Virus record (IMG/VR): IMGVR_UViG_3300015360_003300
Location: 1 to 64,000 of that record
DNA: 64,000 nt
Source: a virus
Direction: 5' to 3' (one strand)
The position numbers and the translations under genes were made by a program. Below, one piece after another: positions 15,709-24,622 of this stretch. The notes beneath the pieces are model-generated. The model made no database searches, was not told where the DNA came from, and was given only the letters and a program-made list of their open reading frames with translations. Positions within the stretch are counted from its first letter, which is position 1; every line of letters starts with the position of its first letter.

Positions 15709-16764
15709 ATGAAAAAGGCTTTTTTATCTGGCACAAATGGACAAGACGGATCATATCTTGTAGAATTACTATTAGAAAAAGGATATGAAGTTCATGGAAT
15801 TGTACGAAGATCATCAGTTTTTAATACACAACGAATAGATCATTTGATAAATAATCCTAAAATTTTTAATAAAACGTTTTTTACTCATTATAGTGATGTA
15901 ACTGATCCCGTAAGTTTAAATAACTTAATGTCTACAATAAAACCCGACGAAGTTTATAATCTTGCGGCACAAAGCCACGTTAAAGTGAGTTTTGAGATTC
16001 CATATTATACTGGTCAAGTTGATGCCATAGGAACACTTAATATTCTTGAAGCGGTTAAAACAAACTGTCAAAATGCTAAAATATATCAAGCATCTACTTC
16101 GGAACTATATGGCGGGCTAGAGTATAATATGCCAAAGGGTGGATATACAGAAGAGTCACCATTTCATCCACGATCACCTTATGGTGTTGCTAAAATTTAT
16201 GCATTTTGGATAACCAAGAATTATAGAGAAGCATATAATATGTTTGCGTGTAATGGAATATTATTTAATCACGAATCACCTCGTCGTGGTGACACTTTTG
16301 TAACAAAAAAGATAACTAATTGGTGTCAGCAACAGTTTTCAAACATTAGAGATAATAAAGAAGTTATACCATTAGAACTTGGAAATCTTGATGCATATCG
16401 TGACTGGGGTCATGCTAAAGATTACGTAGATGCAATGTATCGTATTCTACAACAAGAAAAACCAGATGATTATGTTATAGCAACAGGAGAAACTCACACA
16501 GTAAAAGAATTTATTGAAAAATGTTTCCAAATTGGCAACAAAGATTATAAAACAGATACTAAAATTGAATGGCAAGGTATTGGTGATAATCAAAAAGGTT
16601 ATTTAGATAACAAATTAGTCATTAAAGTAAACCCTAAATATTATCGTCCATCAGAAGTAGAATATCTTTTAGGAAATCCAAAAAAATCTAATGAGAAACT
16701 TGGTTGGATTCCTAGTTACACCTTTGAGACACTTGTCGAAGACATGATGAAAATAACTTTATGA
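15709..16764 (+). CDS. gmd: GDP-mannose 4,6-dehydratase
   Basis: This 351-residue SDR enzyme would convert GDP-mannose to GDP-4-keto-6-deoxymannose, the branch point to fucose, colitose and perosamine. The glycine motif is GTNGQDG (8-14); the catalytic set is S129-T130-S131-E132 followed by L-Y-G-G, and Y158-G-V-A-K162. Family signatures R-R-S-S-x-F-N-T, F-H-P-R-S-P-Y and H-E-S-P-R-R-G are all present. Length is typical (about 345-370). It starts the deoxysugar island with a good ribosome site (aggaga). Its stop overlaps the next start (ATGA). Confidence 0.95.
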   Translation: MKKAFLSGTNGQDGSYLVELLLEKGYEVHGIVRRSSVFNTQRIDHLINNPKIFNKTFFTHYSDVTDPVSLNNLMSTIKPDEVYNLAAQSHVKVSFEIPYYTGQVDAIGTLNILEAVKTNCQNAKIYQASTSELYGGLEYNMPKGGYTEESPFHPRSPYGVAKIYAFWITKNYREAYNMFACNGILFNHESPRRGDTFVTKKITNWCQQQFSNIRDNKEVIPLELGNLDAYRDWGHAKDYVDAMYRILQQEKPDDYVIATGETHTVKEFIEKCFQIGNKDYKTDTKIEWQGIGDNQKGYLDNKLVIKVNPKYYRPSEVEYLLGNPKKSNEKLGWIPSYTFETLVEDMMKITL

Positions 16765-17372
16765 AATATACAAACGAAGAACTTGAACAAATTTATAGTA
16801 AAGGTATGGACTATAAAATACAACAAAAAAAACCAGAATGGATGTGTTTATTAAATCTTCTAAATTTAAAAAATATAGACAATATTTTGGAAATAGGTGC
16901 CAATACGGGAGGTAGTACAGTAACTTTATCACACTTTGCGAAGAAACTTGTAACAATTGACGTTATAAACCCACCATTATTTGATACTAACTCTATTAAT
17001 AAATGCGAGTACAAATATTTGGCTGGAAATAGTCAGAGTGAAGATATGTTTGAACAAGTTAAAAAAGAATTTAACCAAGTTGATTTTCTTATGATAGATG
17101 GTGATCATTCACACCAAGGATCATATAATGATTATCTCATGTATAAAAATTTAGTAAGACCTGGTGGTATGATAGCATTTCATGATATTATTGATTCTCC
17201 AAACCATCATATGCTCAGATGCTTTGTTGCAGATACATGGAAACTTGTTAAAAATGACCATAAAAATTTTAAAGAATTCATATATACCAATGATTTAACT
17301 CCACAAACACTTTCTGAAGCATATCATGAACCGTATTCGTGGGCTGGTGTTGGTGTGGTATATGTGGATTAA
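16761..17372 (+). CDS. Class I SAM-dependent methyltransferase (Methyltransf_24/CmcI-like)
   Basis: In this 203-residue protein, motif I is L-E-I-G-A-N-T-G-G (43-51), the SAM-binding glycine loop with Glu44; an acidic strand ends with T-I-D (~66); the F-L-M-I-D-G-D-H-S-H-Q-G segment (~107) is characteristic of the CmcI/rhamnosyl O-methyltransferase group, in which Asp and His residues bind a metal. The location in a sugar operon, overlapping gmd, suggests O-methylation of a sugar or glycan. The acceptor is unknown. Confidence 0.85.
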   Translation: MKYTNEELEQIYSKGMDYKIQQKKPEWMCLLNLLNLKNIDNILEIGANTGGSTVTLSHFAKKLVTIDVINPPLFDTNSINKCEYKYLAGNSQSEDMFEQVKKEFNQVDFLMIDGDHSHQGSYNDYLMYKNLVRPGGMIAFHDIIDSPNHHMLRCFVADTWKLVKNDHKNFKEFIYTNDLTPQTLSEAYHEPYSWAGVGVVYVD

Positions 17373-17375
17373 ACT

Positions 17376-18122
17376 ATGAAGGACTGTGTAATATATGCTG
17401 CGTGGTTAAATGATGACAGTTTAAATGAACTTTATATATCAACTATATCACGACTTAATGATTGTGATTTTTATGTTGGATTTAATCATTCTACAAGTAA
17501 AAAATTCATAGAATTGTGTCATAAAACATTACCAATTATTTCATCAAAAATATGCGATGTCGAATTAGAGGTTAATTCAGATGCATCTGCATATCAAGCC
17601 GCCTTACAGTGTTATAAAGATACGTGCAAGGAAAAATACAGGAATGTGTATTTTATACACAATAAGGGGGCGTCACATTTCCATGTAAATTACATAAATG
17701 AATATCTTGTTAAATTTATTAATTTACGTAATGAAGTTAATGAGAAACTAGAAACATATGGTGGTTTCTGTATATATGGAAGCATTAACCATGATATGTC
17801 AAAAGCATGGAATGATTTAATAAAAGACACGGCAAAGTTTACATATGAAAAACCATTGGATATAATATGGTGGTGTACTATATATGCTATAAAAGCTGAA
17901 ATAGTTGATTTATACATTAATAATATAAAAGATGATTTTTTTAAAACAAAATTAGACAGGTATTTTTTTGAAGCATCTTTTCCACTTATTGTAGATAAAT
18001 TTGGATTTACTAGATATACGCAAATTTTTTGGGATGTTCCAGTAAAGTTTTCAATCGAACTCTTACAACAAAAATTAAAAGAATATAACGACATTAATAA
18101 ACTTTCTTGTATAATTAATTGA
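17376..18122 (+). CDS. Hypothetical protein, possible glycosyltransferase
   Basis: This 248-residue protein lies between the methyltransferase and the GDP-fucose synthase family gene, 3 bases after the former. Weak features include an N-terminal strand pattern (DCVIYAAWLND), a central Y-F-I-H-N-K-G-A-S-H segment and many aromatic residues, as found in capsule and rhamnan biosynthesis glycosyltransferases. I see no DxD or clear nucleotide-binding motif, so the assignment rests on the neighbourhood. AT content is at least as high as in the flanking genes. Confidence 0.6.
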   Translation: MKDCVIYAAWLNDDSLNELYISTISRLNDCDFYVGFNHSTSKKFIELCHKTLPIISSKICDVELEVNSDASAYQAALQCYKDTCKEKYRNVYFIHNKGASHFHVNYINEYLVKFINLRNEVNEKLETYGGFCIYGSINHDMSKAWNDLIKDTAKFTYEKPLDIIWWCTIYAIKAEIVDLYINNIKDDFFKTKLDRYFFEASFPLIVDKFGFTRYTQIFWDVPVKFSIELLQQKLKEYNDINKLSCIIN

Positions 18123-18123
18123 T

Positions 18124-19056
18124 ATGAACAAAGACGCTAAAATAGCAGTAATGGGTGCATTAGGACTTGTTGGTAAAGCACTATCAGATAATCTAAAAAA
18201 AAGTGGTTATACATCTGTTTTACAGATAACACGAAAAGATGTAGATTTAACAAATCAATTAGATGTTGATAATTGGTTCAAAAATAATAAACCAGAATAT
18301 GTTTTTTTAGCGGCAGCAAAAGTCGGTGGTATTTTTGCAAATAACGCATATCCAGTAGATTTTGGATATATAAACGGCATGATAGAATTAAATGTTCTTC
18401 ACTGTGCCCATAAATATGAAATAAAAAAATTATTATTTCTTGGAAGCTCATGTATCTATCCTAAATTTTCACAACAACCAATTAAAGAAGAATATTTAAT
18501 GTCTGGTTCATTGGAACCAACAAATGAAATGTATGCTTTAGCCAAAATATATGGATTAAAATTATGTCAATCGTATAAAAAACAGTATGGATGTAACTTT
18601 ATAAGTTGCATGCCTACAAATTTATATGGTCCACATGATAATTTTTCTCAAGAAAGCGGACATGTAATACCATCTTTAATTAATAAATTTCATTTTGCAA
18701 AAAATAATAACACAAATGTTACATGTTTTGGAACAGGATCTGCTTGTCGGGAATTTTTATATATAGACGATATGGCAGATGCTTGTATTTTTTTAATGAA
18801 TGTATATAATGAACATGATACTATAAATGTCGGATACGGTACTGATATATCTATATCTGAACTTTCAAATTTAGTTAAACATATTACTAAATTTACAGGC
18901 GATATAAAATGGGACACTACAAAACCTGATGGTATGGCAAAAAAACTTCTAGACTCATCAAAAATAAATAGTCTTGGATGGCACGCAACCACTACGCTTG
19001 TAGATGGTCTAACAAAAACATATAATTGGTTCGTTAATAACAAGGCATCCTCATGA
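18124..19056 (+). CDS. GDP-L-fucose synthase family (Fcl; or GDP-colitose synthase ColC)
   Basis: This 310-residue SDR epimerase-reductase has glycine motif GALGLVG (11-17), the catalytic serine in G-S-S-C-I-Y-P (S108/S109, Cys110) and Y137-A-L-A-K141. The family stretches L-E-P-T-N-E, N-L-Y-G-P-x-D-N-F and H-V-I-P-S-L-I are all kept. Fcl makes GDP-L-fucose from the Gmd product; the homologous ColC does the same two steps on the ColD product to give GDP-L-colitose. Because a ColD homologue is encoded 1 kb downstream, either role is possible. The stop overlaps the next start (ATGA). Confidence 0.88.
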   Translation: MNKDAKIAVMGALGLVGKALSDNLKKSGYTSVLQITRKDVDLTNQLDVDNWFKNNKPEYVFLAAAKVGGIFANNAYPVDFGYINGMIELNVLHCAHKYEIKKLLFLGSSCIYPKFSQQPIKEEYLMSGSLEPTNEMYALAKIYGLKLCQSYKKQYGCNFISCMPTNLYGPHDNFSQESGHVIPSLINKFHFAKNNNTNVTCFGTGSACREFLYIDDMADACIFLMNVYNEHDTINVGYGTDISISELSNLVKHITKFTGDIKWDTTKPDGMAKKLLDSSKINSLGWHATTTLVDGLTKTYNWFVNNKASS

Positions 19057-19859
19057 TAAATATATTATTATGGTCTAAAGATAGGGCTGCCCAACTAGAT
19101 TTAACACTTCAGTCATATAAGAAATATTTTAAAGATTGGGATAAGCAAACGTTAAATATTTTATATAAATGTTCATCTGATGACTTCATAAAATCTTATG
19201 ATATTTTGATGAAGTATCATCCAGAGTTTAATTGGGTTAATGAAAAAGATTTAGTAAAACAAACAAAAGAACTTATATTTAACACAGACCACTTATATGT
19301 ATCATTTATTGTAGATGATGATGTATTCATTGATTATTTTTCAACATCAGATTATGAATTTAAAGAATTCACTACTAACAATGACATAGCATGTTTGTCA
19401 TGTAGGTTGGCACCATATATTAATTATTGCTATACGGCAGGAATGCCCCAACCAGCACCTGATATTAAAGATGGAATATGGGAATGGTGTAATAAACCAT
19501 ATGATTGGGGATACCCAGCCTCATTATCAGCCTTTCATGTCTTCAGAAAACAAGACGTATCTTTTTTAAAAGATATAAATTTTAGAGGTGTTAATACATT
19601 TGAAGCTCAGTTTGATAGTATGTTTTCTCGTAATAGAACAAAAATGATATGTTATAATCAAGCTAAGTGTATATGTGCAACAAATAACAGAGTTCAAATG
19701 GAAAATGCCAATAAAAACGAAAACTCACACGACATATATGTATTAAATAATGCCTTCTTGTTGGGAAAAAGGTTAAGTACTAATGTTAACGACAAGGCTA
19801 CTATTAACATGTGTCATTCACCGATGAAGTATATATTTGAGGAAAATTATGGAAATTAA
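19053..19859 (+). CDS. Probable GT-A glycosyltransferase
   Basis: This 268-residue protein begins with I-L-L-W-S-K-D-R-A-A-Q-L-D-L-T-L, the start of a GT-A fold in which the D-R/A-x-Q helix follows strand 1, and has a V-D-D-D-V-F segment (~89-94) as the DxD metal/nucleotide site. C-terminal residues are rich in Asn/Lys. It overlaps fcl at its start and the ColD-like gene at its end, so it is part of the same operon. The donor could be one of the GDP-deoxysugars made here; this is inferred from context only. Confidence 0.7.
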   Translation: MINILLWSKDRAAQLDLTLQSYKKYFKDWDKQTLNILYKCSSDDFIKSYDILMKYHPEFNWVNEKDLVKQTKELIFNTDHLYVSFIVDDDVFIDYFSTSDYEFKEFTTNNDIACLSCRLAPYINYCYTAGMPQPAPDIKDGIWEWCNKPYDWGYPASLSAFHVFRKQDVSFLKDINFRGVNTFEAQFDSMFSRNRTKMICYNQAKCICATNNRVQMENANKNENSHDIYVLNNAFLLGKRLSTNVNDKATINMCHSPMKYIFEENYGN

Positions 19860-21024
19860 ATATCCGTTAGCAACATCTACGTGGTCTGATGATGAAAAAC
19901 TTGCCGCTAAATACGTCATTGATACAGGTAACTGTACAATGGGAAAAATAACACAAGAACTTGAAATTAAATTTGCAAATAAAATGGGAGTTAAGTATTC
20001 CGTGTTTTCTAACTCTGGAAGCTCTGCAAATCTTCTAGCAGTTGCTGCAATGTTTTATAAAAAAGATAATCCACTTAAACAAGGTGATGAAATACTCGTT
20101 CCGGCCATATCATGGGCCACTACTTATTATCCACTTCAACAGTATGGTTTAAAATTAAAGTTTATTGATGTATCAAAAGAAGATTTTAATATTAACATAT
20201 CAGATATAGAAGATGCAATAACTGAAAAAACTAAAGGAATTTTTGCTGTTAACTTACTTGGTATGCCATGTAATTACAAAGCGTTAACCGATATATGTAA
20301 AAAACATAATCTTGTTCTACTTGAAGATAATTGTGAAGCAATGGGTGGAACTTATAATGGCAAACAATTAGGTACATATGGTGATATTGGTACATATAGT
20401 ACGTTTTTTTCGCATCATATTTGTACAGTAGAAGGTGGCTTTTGTACAACTAATAACGAAGAATTGTATCATATTATGATATCATTGCGGGCACATGGAT
20501 GGATTAGAAATCTACCAGATATTAATCATGTTTATAATAAGTCAAAAAATAACTTTGAGGATACATTTAAATTTGTTTTACCTGGATATAATCTTAGACC
20601 AAATGATATATTTGCAGCCATAGGTCTATTACAGATAGATAAACTAAATACGTTTGTAGATAGCCGTCGTAAAAATTATAGATATTTAAAACAAAAGCTT
20701 GATGATTTAAAATTAGATTGGATTAGTATTCAAGATAACCAATTATGTAATGATGAGTCATCGTGGTTTGGATTTGGGTTTACTACAAAAGATAATATGC
20801 TTAAACCAATTATTGATGCTCTTTCGTTTGCTAATATTGAATTTCGACCTATAGTTGCTGGTAACTTTACAAAAAATCCAGTTATAAAATATATGAACTA
20901 TACTATACACGGTGATTTACCAAACACACAATTTATTGATAAAGGCGGATTCTTTATTGGTAATAATGGAGAAGATATTAGCCCTCAAATTGATCACTTT
21001 ATTAATATACTAAGGAAAATATAA
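19849..21024 (+). CDS. ColD-like GDP-4-keto-6-deoxymannose 3-dehydratase (PLP enzyme)
   Basis: This PLP protein (391 residues) is of the DegT/DnrJ/EryC1 fold. The start at 19849 is preferred to 19837 because gagg lies 6 bases upstream. The internal-aldimine lysine of aminotransferases is replaced by histidine: the segment S-H-H-I-C-T-V-E-G-G has His189/His190 where ColD has His188. Further ColD-like stretches include L-R-A-H-G-W-x-R-N-L-P, F-K-F-V-L-P-G-Y-N, S-S-W-F-G-F and E-x-R-P-I-V-A-G-N-F. ColD removes the 3-hydroxyl of GDP-4-keto-6-deoxymannose using PLP and glutamate, on the way to GDP-colitose. RfbH-type CDP-sugar dehydratases share the His, but gmd alongside favours ColD. Confidence 0.85.
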   Translation: MEIKYPLATSTWSDDEKLAAKYVIDTGNCTMGKITQELEIKFANKMGVKYSVFSNSGSSANLLAVAAMFYKKDNPLKQGDEILVPAISWATTYYPLQQYGLKLKFIDVSKEDFNINISDIEDAITEKTKGIFAVNLLGMPCNYKALTDICKKHNLVLLEDNCEAMGGTYNGKQLGTYGDIGTYSTFFSHHICTVEGGFCTTNNEELYHIMISLRAHGWIRNLPDINHVYNKSKNNFEDTFKFVLPGYNLRPNDIFAAIGLLQIDKLNTFVDSRRKNYRYLKQKLDDLKLDWISIQDNQLCNDESSWFGFGFTTKDNMLKPIIDALSFANIEFRPIVAGNFTKNPVIKYMNYTIHGDLPNTQFIDKGGFFIGNNGEDISPQIDHFINILRKI

Positions 21025-21710
21025 TGAGAATATTAACGTGTATTTTTTCATATAATACAAAAAGTTTTACAGAAAGAATTCTTAACGAGTTTAGTAAGTC
21101 GGATGATCATGACATTATAGTTGTAGATAATAGCTCAATAAAAGAACAGATTCCTCTATGTGAAAACTTAAGATATTTAGGCGAAATAAATGTTGAATTT
21201 GGTGGCATGATGGATTCTGTTCTAACTGATACTGAACTATTAAATAAATATGAATTTATTGGGTTCTTAAATAATGATACTTTTGGTTGGAGTAACGATC
21301 ATATTATAAAAATGCGACAAATAGTAAATGAATCAATTGGAATTTATCATCATTCAATATCACCGGAATATGATAAAAGTGCTAGAACACTTTGGCCACA
21401 TACTAATACGCTAAGATATGTTAATGAAATAGAAAACGTGGCTCCATATTATAATACAAATCTTCTCAAAACTTTTAGTAAATATTGTCCTGTTCAGAAA
21501 CATGGTTTAATTGATGTTGCTATTTCTGGTGTGTGTAGGGACATAAATCTAAAACAAGTTATAGACGATAGAATATCTATACACCATATGCGTAGTGGAA
21601 CCAGAAAAGAAGTTGGAAGTTACAATAATTATATTAATACTGCGGGTATTGACCTTGAACGTTGGCAAGTTCAGTTTCCAGAACTTAGAAAATATAATTT
21701 ACATCAATAA
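21024..21710 (+). CDS. Probable glycosyltransferase
   Basis: This 228-residue protein is coupled to the ColD-like gene by TAATG overlap. It opens with a strand I-L-T-C-I-F-S-Y-N as in GT2 enzymes, has I-I-V-V-D-N-S-S (~32-39) and a late acidic F-L-N-N-D-T (~84-89) at the DxD position. This is the last plus-strand gene of the island and ends 1 base before the end of the converging minus-strand gene. Acceptor and donor are unknown. Confidence 0.65.
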   Translation: MRILTCIFSYNTKSFTERILNEFSKSDDHDIIVVDNSSIKEQIPLCENLRYLGEINVEFGGMMDSVLTDTELLNKYEFIGFLNNDTFGWSNDHIIKMRQIVNESIGIYHHSISPEYDKSARTLWPHTNTLRYVNEIENVAPYYNTNLLKTFSKYCPVQKHGLIDVAISGVCRDINLKQVIDDRISIHHMRSGTRKEVGSYNNYINTAGIDLERWQVQFPELRKYNLHQ

Positions 21711-21711
21711 T

Positions 21712-22512
21712 TCATAAATCCACTAAAATTCTACTTATATTTTGATAAAAATCAGAATAATATAATGCTTTATTGAAATTATATTCTATTATATCTTTAT
21801 ATGTAGCATATGATTCATTAGTTAGTGTATTTAATTTTTCTTTCAATATATCTATATTATCATCATCCAAAATAATCCATCCTGTAGTATTAAAAACATT
21901 ACTTATTGACGGATCGCCATAATATACAGGTATAGTTCTACAAATTAAACAATCAATTATTTTTTCAGTAAACCAATTATCACATCTATTATTTTCTATT
22001 ACTAATGAATATTGATATTCAGAAAATAATTTTACTTTTGAACCAAATAGAACCTCGTTGTGATATTGGTTAATACCTCCTTCGTTACCACTTCTATAAC
22101 AACACAAAAAAGGTATTTCTTTTTGTGTATGTAAAATTTTCTGTCTAAATGAATGACCTGGAGCAAAGTTTTTTTGACCTATTAAAGTAGACATTTTAAA
22201 TTTTTTCATAAGAACATTTATATTGTTATATTCGTTTTGGTTTATCCAAGACGATCCAAAATAATACATTCTAGAATTTTTACATTCTCTCAATAATTGA
22301 GGATCGTAAGTAAAAACAAAATCGTATTTTTTCCAATTACTAAGTAAATAGTCTTTATCATTATATATACAATCTGGTTCAATGCTAATGTATATGTTTA
22401 AACCACCATCTTTTAATGGTGCATTAATATCATCACATATAAAATGTATTTTTTTTCCGATGTTTTTAAATTTTGAAATGTCCATCCAACTATTGGTGGT
22501 ATAATTATCCAT
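21712..22512 (-). CDS. GT10 family fucosyltransferase-like protein
   Basis: This 266-residue protein carries the C-terminal GT10 alpha-fucosyltransferase signature: Y-S-L-V-I-E-N-N-R-C-D-N-W-F-T-E-K (~168-184), followed by a leucine-rich helix and I-P-V-Y-Y-G-D-P (~194-201). In this family the E-N and T-E-K residues bind GDP-fucose. The N-terminal half corresponds to the acceptor domain and is divergent. It fits the GDP-fucose/GDP-colitose enzymes encoded opposite. It overlaps the upstream minus-strand gene by 8 bases, so these form an operon. Confidence 0.85.
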   Translation of the reverse strand: MDNYTTNSWMDISKFKNIGKKIHFICDDINAPLKDGGLNIYISIEPDCIYNDKDYLLSNWKKYDFVFTYDPQLLRECKNSRMYYFGSSWINQNEYNNINVLMKKFKMSTLIGQKNFAPGHSFRQKILHTQKEIPFLCCYRSGNEGGINQYHNEVLFGSKVKLFSEYQYSLVIENNRCDNWFTEKIIDCLICRTIPVYYGDPSISNVFNTTGWIILDDDNIDILKEKLNTLTNESYATYKDIIEYNFNKALYYSDFYQNISRILVDL

Positions 22513-23275
22513 TATTACACCATTCCCATGTTTGTATATATTTAATTAAATCACCAGAACTCATTGCAGATACCTTATCAAATTCTAATTTATTTAAATT
22601 TGTATTGATATTTGGCGAACTATTTATTAGTCTGTCATGACTAATATGATATAAATGACCATCACTTCTACCAATTCTTCCGCCTAGTTTACTAGTTCTG
22701 TTTACTCTTTCATTATCTTCATATCCCCACGACAAGAAATTTTCATTTTCCATTCCTAAAGAAATAAATTTATTTCTATTCCAAAATATAGCACCACCAA
22801 CAGATGAAGGATGGTTTATATTGCAATCTTTTAATAGTATTTGATCAAAATTATAGTTACTAGTGTACATAATATCTATATATTTTTTTGGTACCTCATA
22901 AAAAATACCAGCATATGGAAAAACCATGTCAAATTTATCATCACGAAGAAGTTGCACCGCTTCAAATATATGTTTTTGTTTAAATAATACATCACAATCA
23001 TAATTGGCGATATATGGTGTTGTGCTATTTTTAGCACACACATTTAAACATTTTGTTCTATGAAACATCACATTAGATGACGGTATGTGAATATATTGTG
23101 TTCTCGGATAATCTTTCACATATTCAAATTTTTTATCTTCAGATTCTTCACACACAACTATATTTATTTTAAAATGAGATGTAAAATATTTTAATACACA
23201 ATTCATATTATTAATACGATCATCTGTATCATATCTAACTGGTATATTCAGAGTTACATCCATTAAATCTATCAT
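22505..23275 (-). CDS. GT2-like glycosyltransferase
   Basis: This 256-residue protein has a Y-D-C-D-V-L-F segment (~92-98) giving the DxD site, S-V-G-G-A-I-F-W (~159), and then a G-M-E-N-E-N-F-L-S-W-G-Y-E-D segment (~172-185) typical of GT-A enzymes with a galactosyltransferase-type C-terminal region (acceptor/catalytic acid E-D). Second in the minus-strand trio. The first residue pair could be M1 or M5 (MIDLMDV). Confidence 0.8.
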   Translation of the reverse strand: MIDLMDVTLNIPVRYDTDDRINNMNCVLKYFTSHFKINIVVCEESEDKKFEYVKDYPRTQYIHIPSSNVMFHRTKCLNVCAKNSTTPYIANYDCDVLFKQKHIFEAVQLLRDDKFDMVFPYAGIFYEVPKKYIDIMYTSNYNFDQILLKDCNINHPSSVGGAIFWNRNKFISLGMENENFLSWGYEDNERVNRTSKLGGRIGRSDGHLYHISHDRLINSSPNINTNLNKLEFDKVSAMSSGDLIKYIQTWEWCNNG

Positions 23276-23301
23276 AATAAAGTTCCTTAATTATATTTTA
23301 G

Positions 23302-24123
23302 TTATTTATGATTTTTCCAAAAATTTTCTGCTTCTTCTATTTTTGAATCAAGATTATCCCGTACAACACCACCAACAGAATCTCGCTGACATACCATATG
23401 TTTCCATTTAGCATATAATTCATCATTTTCTTCGGGATGTATGATTGCAATTGAATCAGACATCTGATGACTAAATCCCTTTGTATAAGCATCAACTAAT
23501 AGATAAGCATCATCACCGGCATATATTGATAATTGACGATATCCACCAACAGATTCCCAGCAATTTTTTGATATGAATAAGCAACCGCCTGCTATACCAC
23601 TAGGTGCGTTCGGGTAAACAATATTTTCAGTTTGTCCAAGTCCGTTATCATATGTAAATTGATTTTCATAACATATTTTCCAGTGACAATTAGCACCCAA
23701 TTGATTTAAAGAAACCATACCAAAAGGTTTTCTTGTATATGTTGGAGATTCGGTTGCTAATTTTTCAAGTCGTTCAACCATTCTAGTTGTATCACTAGGA
23801 AAAAGAATATCAGAGTCACATGTCAATATATACTTATATTGTACATTTTTTTCTCTTACTGTATTGTAGAGTTTATTAACAACAACAGCTTTTCCGTAAT
23901 TTCTCTCAAATCTTAATAATGTTATCTTATTTTTAGAGTCTCTTGAATTAACTAAATTAACAAACTGATTCCAATACTCATCTGGACACCAACCACCAAT
24001 AGCGAATTTGATATCGTATTTATAGGTATCACAATACTTAAAGAAACTAGTCAATGACTCCCAGTTTCTCTCAAAACGCTTCTTATCTGGTGCAAATATA
24101 GGCTGAATGAAAATAGTGTCCAT
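23302..24123 (-). CDS. GT2 family glycosyltransferase
   Basis: This 273-residue GT-A enzyme has T-C-D-S-D-I-L-F-P (DxD, ~101), P-S-G-I-A-G-G-C-L-F-I (~169-179), and Y-A-G-D-D-A-Y-L at the usual E/D-D catalytic position. It is the first gene of the minus-strand trio, with aggag 10 bases upstream and TATAAT further up. It faces a late-promoter-driven gene on the other strand. Donor unknown. Confidence 0.85.
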   Translation of the reverse strand: MDTIFIQPIFAPDKKRFERNWESLTSFFKYCDTYKYDIKFAIGGWCPDEYWNQFVNLVNSRDSKNKITLLRFERNYGKAVVVNKLYNTVREKNVQYKYILTCDSDILFPSDTTRMVERLEKLATESPTYTRKPFGMVSLNQLGANCHWKICYENQFTYDNGLGQTENIVYPNAPSGIAGGCLFISKNCWESVGGYRQLSIYAGDDAYLLVDAYTKGFSHQMSDSIAIIHPEENDELYAKWKHMVCQRDSVGGVVRDNLDSKIEEAENFWKNHK

Positions 24124-24146
24124 TTGTAAAAAAATCTCCTACTTTA

Positions 24147-24152
24147 ATTATA
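24147..24152 (-). promoter_or_regulatory. -10 element for the minus-strand glycosyltransferase trio
   Basis: The minus strand reads TATAAT 24 bases upstream of the ATG at 24123, followed by AGGAG (24140-24136). No clear -35. Confidence 0.35.
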
Positions 24153-24173
24153 CAAGTTTTCGGATATAATTAT

Positions 24174-24181
24174 TATAAATA
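24174..24181 (+). promoter_or_regulatory. T4-type late promoter octamer
   Basis: TATAAATA ends 29 bases before the ATG at 24210; an aaggag ribosome site follows at 24199-24204. It would drive the 24-30 kb block. Confidence 0.5.
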
Positions 24182-24209
24182 TACTAAAAGTCTACTTCAA
24201 GGAGCCTAT

Positions 24210-24617
24210 ATGTCATTTAAACATTTTTATAAAGTAACTTTTACCGAATCAGAAGTTAAAATTATCCTTGAAACACTCAATGAATCCCGCTGGTGGGGGA
24301 AGTTTAAGGAAGAAGCATCTATTGTTGCGTATAAAACCGAAGATAATAAGATGAGACAATTTAGAGCATGGAAAATGCAAGAAGATGGAGGCCCAACATA
24401 CGTCGTTGAGGCACGTAAGGGTCTTAGATATGGACTTTACCGCACTACAGACGATAAATTTATATGTGCTCGGCTCAAGCCTGGTAAAAAGAACATTATT
24501 AAACCAAAGGGTATATTCCAAGAAGTAGATGGGAAACTTGTATTTGAACTTTTTAAACTTCCTACAATAATAGCACAAAATGCTTCTAAAGGTGTTCAAC
24601 GGGACGCCCAGGCATAA
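24210..24617 (+). CDS. Hypothetical late protein with candidate capsid-targeting N-terminus
   Basis: This 135-residue basic protein is the first gene behind a T4-type late promoter. It starts MSFKHFYK and has I-L-E21 and L-N-E25 followed by Ser, compatible with the (L/I)-x-E cleavage rule of the T4 gp21 prohead protease. Similar short N-termini occur on later genes of the block. The rest (RQFRAWKM...TYVVEARKGLRYGLYRTTDDK) is a strand-rich basic domain with no family recognised. If processed, about 110 residues would stay in the head. Confidence 0.7.
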   Translation: MSFKHFYKVTFTESEVKIILETLNESRWWGKFKEEASIVAYKTEDNKMRQFRAWKMQEDGGPTYVVEARKGLRYGLYRTTDDKFICARLKPGKKNIIKPKGIFQEVDGKLVFELFKLPTIIAQNASKGVQRDAQA

Positions 24618-24622
24618 ATACA

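Noticed and set aside
19837-19848. Upstream in-frame ATG of the ColD-like gene
   Set aside because: The ATG at 19849 has gagg at the right spacing; the upstream one has none.
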